A stretch of 11,746 nucleotides of DNA. It comes from Microcaldota archaeon. GTDB lineage: Archaea; Micrarchaeota; Micrarchaeia; Norongarragalinales; UBA97. The notes under the pieces are model-generated. The model saw nothing but the letters and a program-made list of their open reading frames with translations. It was not told the origin of the DNA and ran no database searches. The DNA is taken from assembly GCA_016217775.1 (NCBI GenBank), contig JACRGG010000099.1, forward strand, positions 1-11,746, given 5' to 3'. The position numbers and the translations under genes were made by a program. This document shows positions 5,979 through 11,746 of this stretch, one piece after another (positions within the stretch are counted from its first letter, which is position 1; each line of letters begins with the position of its first letter).

Positions 5979-6539
5979 ATGAAGATGATTTTTGCTGGAA
6001 TTCTTTTGGTAAGCCTGCTTGCCGCGGGCTGCATTGACTTAGGCGGGTTGCTCGGAAACGGCCAGGCGGCTCCAAGCGCGCAGCCCACGATTCGCACTGG
6101 CGCGGCTACTGCGCGGCCTACCGCGGTAGTGACTCAAACCGCTACGGCGGGGGCGACCGCAGTGCCTTCAGCAAGCGCGGCGGCGCAGATAAACGCGCCT
6201 ACGGTGACGCCCACTCCGACTCCGATAGCCCCGACCACGCAGGCGCTGCCGACTTCGGTGATTGAAGTCAAAGTCAAGAAATTCGCTTTCACGCCCAGTA
6301 CGCTTAGCATCAAGAAAGGCACTTCAGTGATACTAAGGGTGACGGGGGAGGACGACGGGACTGGAAACGGGCACAGCTTCAAGATGCTAGATTTTGGCAT
6401 TAACATTCCGGTGAGGCAGGGGCAGACCAACCAGGCGAGCTTTGTCGCCGACAAGGCCGGCGAGTTCACTTACAAGGACTCATTGTGCTGCGGCACGACC
6501 AACCCCGCGATATTAGGCAAACTGACGGTAACGCCTTGA
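5979..6539 (+). CDS. Cupredoxin-like lipoprotein
   Basis: A 186-residue protein from the ATG at 5979, placed by GAGGGG 8 bases upstream; an in-frame TTG at 5973 is less likely. A signal peptide ends in a lipobox (LLAAGC, Cys18), so the mature protein should be lipid-anchored outside the cell. Residues 28-93 are a low-complexity Ala/Thr/Pro/Ser linker, probably a surface stalk. Residues 95-186 look like a cupredoxin domain: KFAFTPSTLSIKKGT (101-115), the first ligand region GNGHSF with His132, then VRQGQTNQASFVADKAGEFTY and the late loop DSLCCGTTNPAILGKL. The late loop has Cys170/171, but the usual His and Met of a type 1 copper site appear replaced by Asn/Pro and Ile. Copper binding is therefore uncertain. 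Possible roles are electron transfer or metal handling beside the DsbA-like protein. Confidence 0.85.
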   Translation: MKMIFAGILLVSLLAAGCIDLGGLLGNGQAAPSAQPTIRTGAATARPTAVVTQTATAGATAVPSASAAAQINAPTVTPTPTPIAPTTQALPTSVIEVKVKKFAFTPSTLSIKKGTSVILRVTGEDDGTGNGHSFKMLDFGINIPVRQGQTNQASFVADKAGEFTYKDSLCCGTTNPAILGKLTVTP

Positions 6540-6564
6540 GAAAGGCCAAGTTGCCGATTACCCT

Positions 6565-6604
6565 GATTTTTTCTTTTTTTATCTTTCCCTAATTTTCTTG
6601 TTTT
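6565..6604 (+). terminator. T-rich terminator after the lipoprotein gene
   Basis: A pyrimidine block with runs of six and seven T (from 6567 and 6574) begins 26 bases after the stop at 6539. It is typical of archaeal oligo-T termination, and no preceding hairpin is needed. Confidence 0.5.
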
Positions 6605-6808
6605 ACGAAACCTCACCATAGGGGGTTTGGGCAGTCCGCAACTTTGGGGAGAGTTTTCCCCCTTGGGTTGTGATTTTGTTTTTTTCCCGCCGGCTAACCC
6701 GCAGGGCGAGGGTTAATATTGGACGGGCAATATAACAGTATTAATAATTTTATGCGGTTAATAAAAGCTGGGAATAAATTTTTATAGCAAGAAAAAAAGG
6801 TGGTTTTG
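6605..6808 (+). other. Intergenic region with several small inverted repeats
   Basis: Four short complementary pairs occur in a row: AAACCTC with GGGGTTT (6608-6614, 6622-6628, one G-T pair); GGGGA with TCCCC (6646-6650, 6657-6661), followed by a T-rich stretch ending in seven T at 6679-6685; TAACCC with GGGTTA (6695-6700, 6710-6715); and ATATTG with CAATAT (6716-6721, 6728-6733). From about 6715 to 6795 the sequence is A/T-rich with several TATA-like blocks (AATAATTTTA at 6743, TTAATAAAAG at 6759, TTTTTATAG at 6779). These probably hold the promoter of the redox operon. I see no reading frame of note and no known RNA family. Confidence 0.35.
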
Positions 6809-7042
6809 GTGGCTCATAAGGTAGTGGTTTACTCGACTAAGACCTGCGTTTACTGCAGGCTCGCGAAAGAGTACTTCAAGCAAAAGGGAGTGAAGTATAC
6901 CGAATACGATGTTGGCGAGGACCAGTCGCGCGCCGAGGAAATGGTCGAGAAAAGCGGGCAGATGGGCGTGCCGGTCATCGACATTGACGGGGAGATAATC
7001 GTCGGATTCAACAAGCCCGCGGTGGAGAAAGCGCTGGCTTGA
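6809..7042 (+). CDS. Glutaredoxin-like (NrdH-type) small thiol-disulfide protein
   Basis: A 77-residue protein with the thioredoxin fold of glutaredoxin/NrdH proteins. The strand VVVYSTKTC leads to the active site CVYC (Cys13 and Cys16), the cis-Pro loop is GVPVIDIDG with Pro55, and EIIVGFNKPAVEKAL is the usual end. The GTG at 6809 is preferred over an in-frame GTG at 6800, because 6800 lies inside the ribosome binding site AGGTGGT (6798-6804). It should shuttle electrons in the cytoplasm to protein disulfides. A thioredoxin reductase-like gene two genes on suggests direct reduction by that flavoprotein rather than by glutathione. First gene of a probable three-gene operon. Confidence 0.93.
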   Translation: MAHKVVVYSTKTCVYCRLAKEYFKQKGVKYTEYDVGEDQSRAEEMVEKSGQMGVPVIDIDGEIIVGFNKPAVEKALA

Positions 7043-7063
7043 AAAAGCTTTGAGTGACGAGGA

Positions 7064-7387
7064 ATGAAAATCGGGCTAGTATTAGGAACTGATGATGCGG
7101 AAACCGCTTGGAACGCGCTTAGGTTCGGCGTTACATCCCTTAATTCAGGCCACGAAGCAACAGTATTCTTGATAAACCGCGGGGTTGAACTCGAGGGCAT
7201 TAAGGACGAAAAATTCAATGTCGCGCAGCAAGTTGGCGCGTTTATTGGGGCAAAAGGGCGGCTGCTCGCGTGCGGAACGTGCCTGAAATCAAGGCAAAAA
7301 AAGGGAACAGGCATCTGCCCGGTTTCAACAATGAGTGACTTGCTGAAAATAGTGGAAGAGTCGGATAAATTGCTTACGTTTGGTTAA
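7064..7387 (+). CDS. DsrE-family sulfur-relay-like protein
   Basis: A 107-residue protein of the DsrE/DsrF/TusD type: an N-terminal strand (MKIGLVLGTDDAETAWNALRF), the strand EATVFLINRGVEL, then LLACGTCLKSR with Cys70 and Cys73, GICPVSTMSDLL with Cys85, and the closing LLTFG. DsrE-like proteins carry persulfide sulfur on a conserved Cys, as in sulfur oxidation and tRNA thiolation. The three Cys here fit such a role, but the substrate is unknown. GAGTGA lies 6 bases before the ATG. It sits 21 bases after the glutaredoxin-like gene and 28 bases before the likely reductase start, so it may be a thiol or persulfide substrate of that chain. Confidence 0.9.
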   Translation: MKIGLVLGTDDAETAWNALRFGVTSLNSGHEATVFLINRGVELEGIKDEKFNVAQQVGAFIGAKGRLLACGTCLKSRQKKGTGICPVSTMSDLLKIVEESDKLLTFG

Positions 7388-7415
7388 AAATAGCATTAAG
7401 GTATTGCGTGAGATA

Positions 7416-8324
7416 ATGCGCGACATTATTGTTGTCGGAGGGGGGCCCGCGGCGGTCACGGCCGCTATTTACAGCGCTAGGCGCGGCCTTGACGTTTTGC
7501 TTGTGGCTAAGGACGTCGGGGGGCAAGCGGGGTTGTCGGGAGACATCCAAAACTGGACTGGATTCAAATCAATCTCCGGTGCCGCAGCCGCGGAGAAGCT
7601 GTTGGACCACTTGCTTGACTACCCGCAAATAGTCACTGAAATCGGGGAGAAGATAGTTAACGTCGAGAAGGCTGGCGGAAAATTCGTTGTGCAAACCTTT
7701 GACGGGAAGAAATTCGAGTCCAAGGCAGTCATCATCGCTACTGGGAGCGCGCCGAGGAGGATTAACGTCCCGGGGGAAAAGGAGTTTGATAATAAGGGCG
7801 TAACTTACTGCGCGACTTGCGACGGGCCGTTGTTTGCGAAAAAAGACGTTGCGGTAATCGGGGGGGCTAACTCGGCGCTTGACGCGGCTTTGATGCTATC
7901 AAAGATTTGCAGGAAGGTCTTCTTGATTAACAAAAACGCTTTTTTCAAGGGAGAAAAAGCCTTGTTCGACCAAGTGTCCTCGCAGAAAAACGTCGAGTTT
8001 GTCTACAACGCGAAGACCATTGCGATTACCGGCGGGAAGATGGCGTCGGGCGTTGAAGTGGAAGTTAACGGCGTGAAGAAAACTATTTCCGTGCCGGGGG
8101 TTTTCGTTAACATTGGGCGGATTCCGGCAACTGATTTCGTGAAGGGCGTCGAGTTGGACGAGTACAAGCACATTAAAACCGACAGGCTTGGCCAAACGAA
8201 TGTGCCGGGATTGTTCGCGGCGGGGGACTGCACTAACACGCCCGACGCGCAAATCGTGGTCGCCGCGGGGGAAGGATGCGTTGCGTCGCTCTCCGCGTTT
8301 AAGTACTTGCATTCGCTGAAGTAA
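7416..8324 (+). CDS. trxB: Thioredoxin reductase-like flavoprotein
   Basis: A 302-residue protein. The FAD-binding motif GGGPAA (8-13) opens it, the redox-active pair is CATC (Cys132, Cys135) in YCATCDG, and the pyridine-nucleotide fold has GGANSALDAA (149-158). VNIGRIPATDF and GLFAAGDCTNTPDAQI are the C-terminal FAD contacts. The length is normal for low-molecular-weight thioredoxin reductases. The HRRxxxR motif that binds the NADPH 2'-phosphate is absent; the matching segment reads LINKNAFFKGEKAL (170-183). The donor may therefore be NADH or something else, as reported for some archaeal and AhpF-like relatives. The ATG at 7416 puts the first strand directly at the N-terminus. A TTG at 7380 would add 12 residues and overlap the DsrE gene. 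It probably reduces the glutaredoxin-like protein of the same operon. Confidence 0.93.
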   Translation: MRDIIVVGGGPAAVTAAIYSARRGLDVLLVAKDVGGQAGLSGDIQNWTGFKSISGAAAAEKLLDHLLDYPQIVTEIGEKIVNVEKAGGKFVVQTFDGKKFESKAVIIATGSAPRRINVPGEKEFDNKGVTYCATCDGPLFAKKDVAVIGGANSALDAALMLSKICRKVFLINKNAFFKGEKALFDQVSSQKNVEFVYNAKTIAITGGKMASGVEVEVNGVKKTISVPGVFVNIGRIPATDFVKGVELDEYKHIKTDRLGQTNVPGLFAAGDCTNTPDAQIVVAAGEGCVASLSAFKYLHSLK

Positions 8325-8342
8325 AAGCCTAACACAACGATT

Positions 8343-8870
8343 TTACATTAAGCCGTCGTACTTGCCTTGCTCGTTGTATTCCTCGAAGGTTTTTCGCCTA
8401 ATCGCGTGAGCAAAACCGCTGGAGTTTGGCTTGAAGCCAAGCGCCTCGTATTTTCTGGCAATGGGTTCATTAGGAGAACTAGTCGGGAGCAAAACCAGGA
8501 CTTCACGCGCGCCCTCGTTTTCAAACAAGTGTTGCAGCCTATGGAATATTAGGCGCTCGTTGATCCGCAAGTCCTGTTTTTTTTCTGAAGCCAGCTTTGA
8601 GCTGCGAAAATCCGGGTGCACAAAAGAGGATTCTAAAAAATGAGTCGAGGATGAATCAGCAGTCGTTGAAGCTACTCCAACTAGTTTTTCTCCGACAAAT
8701 GCAAGAAAGTGGCTTACGCCCGAGCGTCCAAAATCGGATAGGAGACTACTTTTGGTAAAATCAGATATCGCCGGCTTGCCGTTTGTGTAGTACCTTGTTT
8801 TCTGTGAAACAAAACGCTCAATACGCTCTTTTTCATCAAAGCGCGCTTTTCTCACGAATATTTTTTGCAT
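8343..8870 (-). CDS. GNAT-like acetyltransferase, divergent
   Basis: A 175-residue protein from the ATG at 8870; an upstream TTG at 8909 would add 13 residues (MKHLIIRLFQFFP) and is less likely. The layout fits GNAT: an N-terminal IFVRKARFDEKERIERFV, the central strands HFLAFVGEKLVGVASTT and ESSFVHPDFRSSKL, and the C-terminal PIARKYEALGFKPNS, the typical last helix and strand. The acetyl-CoA pyrophosphate loop, normally R/Q-x-x-G-x-G/A, is degenerate here (RSSKLA). Activity as an acetyltransferase is thus unsure and the substrate is unknown. It is convergent with the reductase gene (18-base gap), so no terminator space exists between them. Confidence 0.72.
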   Translation of the reverse strand: MQKIFVRKARFDEKERIERFVSQKTRYYTNGKPAISDFTKSSLLSDFGRSGVSHFLAFVGEKLVGVASTTADSSSTHFLESSFVHPDFRSSKLASEKKQDLRINERLIFHRLQHLFENEGAREVLVLLPTSSPNEPIARKYEALGFKPNSSGFAHAIRRKTFEEYNEQGKYDGLM

Positions 8871-8923
8871 AGGAAAGAATTGGAAAAGCCGGATTATTAA
8901 GTGTTTCAAAGCGGAAAACTCGT

Positions 8924-8940
8924 TGCACGTGACACGTGCA
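8924..8940. promoter_or_regulatory. Perfect 17-bp palindrome upstream of the GNAT gene
   Basis: TGCACGTG, a central A, then CACGTGCA: both 8-base arms match exactly, and each contains CACGTG. It lies 32 bases past the BofA-like stop and 53 bases before the GNAT ATG. The single-base centre suits a dimeric DNA-binding protein better than an RNA hairpin, though six pairs with a 5-base loop could also form. Operator for the GNAT gene is the first guess. Confidence 0.6.
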
Positions 8941-8972
8941 TTGTGAAAATCGGCTGATTTTAGAAAAACAAA

Positions 8973-9239
8973 TTATTGAATCTTGAATCCGAGCAGCTGC
9001 GCGATTATCAGCAAACCCACTCCAGCGAGGCCGAGGACCGCGCAAATTAGGAATGTTACGATGGTTAATGGGATTTTCACTCCGAGGCTCGCGCCGAAAT
9101 AGTTTACTGCAAGCAAGGCAATGACTCCAAGCACGCTGTTGACCAATATTTTTTTCACTAACTTGATTACGACTATCGCTAGCGCGATTAGGATTACTGC
9201 GCCGGCAACCAAGTAAATCAAAGTGCTTTCTTCCCCCAA
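8973..9239 (-). CDS. BofA-family small membrane protein
   Basis: An 88-residue protein with two or three hydrophobic segments (about 7-28, 32-50 and 58-82). The stretch KILVNSVLGVIALLAVNYFG, then LGVKIPLTIVTFLICAVLGLAGVGLLIIAQLL, follows the BofA pattern (Asn before the second helix, an I-P loop, a glycine-rich third helix). BofA inhibits pro-sigma-K processing in Bacillus; archaea have no sigma-K and the role of archaeal homologues is not known, so no function is claimed. The start is TTG at 9239. A T-rich TATA-like block (TTTTTTAA on this strand, about 9262-9269) lies close enough that the mRNA may be nearly leaderless. Confidence 0.82.
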   Translation of the reverse strand: MGEESTLIYLVAGAVILIALAIVVIKLVKKILVNSVLGVIALLAVNYFGASLGVKIPLTIVTFLICAVLGLAGVGLLIIAQLLGFKIQ

Positions 9240-9254
9240 ACAAGATTATCAATA

Positions 9255-9272
9255 GCTTTGGTTAAAAAACTT
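9255..9272. promoter_or_regulatory. Divergent TATA-like element
   Basis: GGTTAAAAAAC at 9260-9270 sits between the BofA-like gene (minus) and the methyltransferase (plus). It is the only strong A/T block in the 59-base gap and can be read both ways. Starts predicted 25 bases away fall near both start codons, so both mRNAs would have very short leaders. Confidence 0.4.
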
Positions 9273-9298
9273 GTTTTCTCCCAAAGAAATTGCGTGAA

Positions 9299-9910
9299 AT
9301 GACAATGGAGCTAATGGGAGTAGAGCTTGTGGATGACAGCGATGTTTACAAGCCCAGTGACGACTCGGTCTTGCTCGCGCAAGGCGTTGCTGAATACGCG
9401 CAAGGAAAGTTTCTGGAAATCGGGTGCGGCAGCGGGTTTGTAAGCGTGCTCGCGGCGAAAAAAATCGCGGTAAGCGAGGTTACGGGAGTTGACGTGAACA
9501 AGAACGCAGTCGAGTTAAGCTGGCGCAACGCCGAGTTGAACAACGTGGAGAAGAAATGCGTGTTTTTGGAAAGCAATCTTTTCGGCGCAATTGGCGGAAA
9601 GCAATTCGATTGCATCGCGTTCAACCCGCCTTACCTTCCTACGGGGGAGGAGGAGAAAGTGCGCGGGGAGTTAAACAAGGCTTTTGACGGCGGGGAGGAC
9701 GGGCGCAGCACTATTGGGGAATTCCTAGAGCAATTCCAAAATTTTCTAAAGCCAAACGGCGTGCTTCTGACTATTGAAAGCTCGTTGTGCAACTACGAGC
9801 TGACTATACAAAAATTATCCGAATTCGGGTTTAACGTCGAGATTATCGGGCGGCAAAAGTTTTTTTTCGAGGAAATCGTGTGCATTAAAGCGACTAAATT
9901 CAAGCAATAA
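9299..9910 (+). CDS. HemK2/Mtq2-like release-factor glutamine methyltransferase
   Basis: A 203-residue class I SAM-dependent methyltransferase. DVYKPSDDSVLL (15-26) is the N-terminal signature of archaeal/eukaryotic HemK2 (Mtq2, N6AMT1), the SAM motif is LEIGCGSG (39-46), the acidic ribose contact is VTGVDVN, and the catalytic NPPY is at 109-112 followed by LPTG. NPPY enzymes of this branch methylate the Gln of the GGQ loop in class 1 release factors, usually with a Trm112 partner, which is not in this window. The length is normal. ATGs at 9299 and 9305 and a TTG at 9290 are possible starts; 9299 is chosen without strong ribosome-site support. It precedes the pyr genes on the same strand. Confidence 0.9.
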   Translation: MTMELMGVELVDDSDVYKPSDDSVLLAQGVAEYAQGKFLEIGCGSGFVSVLAAKKIAVSEVTGVDVNKNAVELSWRNAELNNVEKKCVFLESNLFGAIGGKQFDCIAFNPPYLPTGEEEKVRGELNKAFDGGEDGRSTIGEFLEQFQNFLKPNGVLLTIESSLCNYELTIQKLSEFGFNVEIIGRQKFFFEEIVCIKATKFKQ

Positions 9911-9970
9911 TCAAGCGCCCGCCGATTGGCTTTAAAACCAGTGGCTTCTAAACAATTTTTTGGTGGGAAA

Positions 9971-10873
9971 TTGAACTTCGCGGACGAGCTAATTGCCAAA
10001 ATAATCGAGAAGCAAAACCCTACCGTAGTCGGACTCGACCCATCGGTTTACCAAATGAGTTCACTAAAAGGCGGGGGCAACGATGAGACTGCAAAAAACT
10101 TTTTTGAGCTAAACAAGGCGATTATAGACGCGGTGCACGATTTTGTTCCCGCGGTAAAGCCCCAGTCGGCTTTTTACGAAGTGTACGGCGCGAGCGGTAT
10201 GGCTGCGTTAAAGCAGACTATTGACTACGCGCACTCCAAAAACCTGCTTGTTATAATCGACGCCAAGCGCGGGGACATTGGGCACACAAGCCAAGCGTAT
10301 GCGGACGCGTGGATTGGAGAGCGGGGAACCGGCTTTGACTGCGACTGCATCACGGTAAACCCTTACTTGGGTTCGGATGGGATACTGCCGTTTGTCGAGA
10401 ACGCCAAGAAGTTCGGGAAAGGAATATTCGCGTTGGTTAAGACTTCAAACCCCGGCTCTGGCGAGTTTCAGGACATTAAAAACGAGCGCGGGGAGTTAAA
10501 TTACGAAACCGTGGCTAGGCAAGTAGTGAATTGGGGAAAAGACGCTGTCGGCGAGCGCGGGATTTCTTCAATCGGCGCGGTCGTGGGAGCAACTTTTCCC
10601 GCGCAGGCGGTCGGGTTGCGAAAGTTAATGGAGAAGCAATTGTTTCTAGTCCCGGGTTTTGGCGCGCAGGGAGGCGCGGCGGCCGACGTCGTGCCTTGCT
10701 TTAACGAGAAGGGGATTGGAGCGGTAGTTAACAACTCGCGGGGAATAATGTTTGCTTACAAGAAGCTTGGAATGAGGGAAGAGCAGTTCGCGGAGGCGGC
10801 AAAGATAGCTGCGCTGTCGATGCAAAAGCAGGTTAACGACGCGCTTAAGGCGGCCGGAAAGCAGTATTGGTAA
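9971..10873 (+). CDS. pyrF: Orotidine 5'-phosphate decarboxylase (long, type 2)
   Basis: Catalyses OMP to UMP plus CO2, the last step of de novo UMP synthesis. Counting from TTG 9971 it has 300 residues, as in the long type 2 family (usual archaeal enzymes are about 210-230). Motifs: VVGLDP (19-24), AVKPQ with Lys63, the catalytic IIDAKRGDIGHT (95-106; Asp97, Lys99, Asp102), VKTSNPGSGEFQ and VVNNSRGIMFAY. TTG 9971 is preferred because GGTGG lies 4 bases before it and MNFADELIAKI is where homologues start. An upstream TTG (9926) and GTG (9941) would add 10-15 residues with no clear ribosome site. CTTTAAAACC at 9929-9938 may be the promoter element. It is followed by pyrE. Confidence 0.95.
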   Translation: MNFADELIAKIIEKQNPTVVGLDPSVYQMSSLKGGGNDETAKNFFELNKAIIDAVHDFVPAVKPQSAFYEVYGASGMAALKQTIDYAHSKNLLVIIDAKRGDIGHTSQAYADAWIGERGTGFDCDCITVNPYLGSDGILPFVENAKKFGKGIFALVKTSNPGSGEFQDIKNERGELNYETVARQVVNWGKDAVGERGISSIGAVVGATFPAQAVGLRKLMEKQLFLVPGFGAQGGAAADVVPCFNEKGIGAVVNNSRGIMFAYKKLGMREEQFAEAAKIAALSMQKQVNDALKAAGKQYW

Positions 10874-10928
10874 ATTAGGCTGCAATAGTGAAAAAACGGT
10901 TTTCAAGTTTTAGACGGGTGGAATGAAT

Positions 10929-11636
10929 ATGGAGAAAAAGGAGTTCATAGAGTTTTTGATTAGGAAAAAAGCGCTTAAGATTGCGCAAAGCGTCCCCGAG
11001 TTTTTCACGCTGAAAAGCGGGAGGAAAAGCCCGTATTTTTTCACTACGGGAGTGCTGTGTGACGGAGAGTCGCTCACCGCGTTGAAGAAGGGCTATGCCG
11101 ACTTGATTGCGGGATTGATTAAGGAAAAGAAAATCGAGGACTTCGACTACGTTTTCGGCCCGGCGTACAAGGGAATTAATTTGAGTTGCGTCGCGGTCGA
11201 GGGGTTAAGCGAATTGCACGCTTTGAATAAAATCCAGTTGTACGACCGCAAGGAGCCTAAGGAGCACGGGATTGGAGCCGAGAAGCTAATCGTGGGCGCG
11301 GAGCATTTTAAGAAGGGCGGGCGGATTCTGCTCATTGACGACGTTATCGCGACTGGCGGAACCAAATTTGATGCTATGGACAAGCTAAAGCTGTTGCCTG
11401 ACGCGAAAGTGGTCGGGATGGTGTTGGTTGTCGACAGGCAGGAGAAAATGGGGGATGCGGTGAACATCGGGGCGGTGAGCGCGGTTCAGGCTTTCGAGGG
11501 CGCGACTGGCGTGAAGACATTCCCGATACTGACTTGGAGGGAAATGTTTGAAGTAGCCAAGCCCTCCTTAAGCGAGGGCGTTGTTGAGGAAATAAGGGAG
11601 TACAACAAAAAGTACGGCTCGGCTGCACTTGAATGA
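10929..11636 (+). CDS. pyrE: Orotate phosphoribosyltransferase
   Basis: Makes OMP from orotate and PRPP, releasing pyrophosphate. The protein has 235 residues from ATG 10929. That start is chosen because GGTGGA (10917-10922) lies 6 bases before it, while the ATG at 10923 directly abuts the same site. Motifs: FFTLKSGRKSPYF (25-37), VFGPAYKGI (75-83), YDRKEPKEHGIG (105-116, the flexible catalytic loop) and the PRPP motif LLIDDVIATGGT (134-145). The length is at the upper end of the family. It lies 55 bases after pyrF and supplies its substrate. Confidence 0.96.
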   Translation: MEKKEFIEFLIRKKALKIAQSVPEFFTLKSGRKSPYFFTTGVLCDGESLTALKKGYADLIAGLIKEKKIEDFDYVFGPAYKGINLSCVAVEGLSELHALNKIQLYDRKEPKEHGIGAEKLIVGAEHFKKGGRILLIDDVIATGGTKFDAMDKLKLLPDAKVVGMVLVVDRQEKMGDAVNIGAVSAVQAFEGATGVKTFPILTWREMFEVAKPSLSEGVVEEIREYNKKYGSAALE

Positions 11637-11668
11637 ATTACCGCTAGTGCTTAAAGGTCTGATTGCTT

Positions 11669-11746
11669 ATGATTTTAAAAAACGCGAACTTGGTTGCTGC
11701 GGACGGGATAATCAAGGCGGACGTCTTGTTTTCGCTCGGGAAAATA
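11669..11746 (+). CDS. pyrC: Probable dihydroorotase, N-terminal fragment (cut by window end)
   Basis: Only the first 26 codons are present, from ATG 11669, preceded by AAAGGT at 11653-11658. The sequence MILKNANLVAADGIIKADVL with the following FSLGKI is the N-terminal beta-sandwich of amidohydrolases such as dihydroorotase, hydantoinase and allantoinase. The metal-binding HxH motif lies beyond the window. Position just after pyrF and pyrE, 32 bases past the pyrE stop, makes dihydroorotase (carbamoyl-aspartate to dihydroorotate) the best call. Confidence 0.75.
   Translation, partial: MILKNANLVAADGIIKADVLFSLGKI

Noticed and set aside
5743..6075. A 110-codon minus-strand frame across the divergent gap
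   Set aside because: It reads through the promoter region and the ribosome binding sites of both flanking genes and resembles no protein family.
8836..9252. A 138-codon open frame on the minus strand
   Set aside because: It overlaps the BofA-like gene and the GNAT start in a different frame and crosses the palindrome; the peptide shows no domain.

Overview
The window looks like a piece of an archaeal chromosome. It is gene-dense, with short gaps. Several starts are preceded by GGTG-type Shine-Dalgarno sequences, TTG and GTG starts are common, and upstream regions carry TATA-like A/T blocks instead of bacterial -35/-10 pairs. Some products are typically archaeal: a HemK2/Mtq2-like methyltransferase with the VYxPSDDS N-terminus and an archaeal BofA-like membrane protein. 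Genes are small and many are membrane or hypothetical proteins. This would fit an uncultivated lineage such as a DPANN-type archaeon, but that placement is inference and was not tested. I saw no insertion sequence, CRISPR array, tRNA or rRNA.

Layout. (1) Positions 1-1501, plus strand: the C-terminal part of a membrane pyrophosphatase (hppA, cut by the window start), a small multi-helix membrane protein, and a possible 33-residue membrane microprotein. (2) 3928 down to 1446, minus strand: an ABC exporter ATPase, its ABC-2 permease and a TraB/TIKI-like double-GxxH protein, closely spaced and probably one transcription unit. (3) 4028-4858, plus strand: a small membrane protein with a Cys/His-rich tail and a PPC/DUF296 protein. 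(4) 5774-4929 (minus) and 5979-6539 (plus): a divergent pair, a membrane-anchored DsbA-like thiol oxidoreductase and a cupredoxin-like lipoprotein, both predicted to act outside the membrane. (5) 6809-8324, plus strand: a cytoplasmic thiol-redox operon of glutaredoxin-like protein, DsrE-family protein and thioredoxin-reductase-like flavoprotein. (6) 9239-8343, minus strand: a BofA-like membrane protein and a GNAT-like protein, separated by a perfect 17-bp palindrome. (7) 9299-11746, plus strand: HemK2-like methyltransferase, then pyrF, pyrE and the first 26 codons of a probable pyrC, making a de novo UMP synthesis cluster.

How the parts relate. The hppA fragment carries the K+-independent signature, which suggests a proton pump driven by pyrophosphate. 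OPRTase (PyrE) in region 7 releases PPi when it works in the forward direction. Regions 4 and 5 together give the cell an exported thiol oxidant and a cytoplasmic thiol-reducing chain. The reductase lacks the usual NADPH-specificity motif, so its electron donor is uncertain.

The most unusual items are the three-gene redox cassette with its non-canonical reductase, the cupredoxin-like domain that has lost usual copper ligands, the Cys-tail membrane protein whose ribosome binding site lies in an inverted repeat beside a shared divergent TATA element, the exact 17-bp tandem duplication ending on the ABC ATPase start codon, the 17-bp palindrome before the GNAT gene, and the TraB-like protein next to an exporter. 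No single clearly new system stands out.
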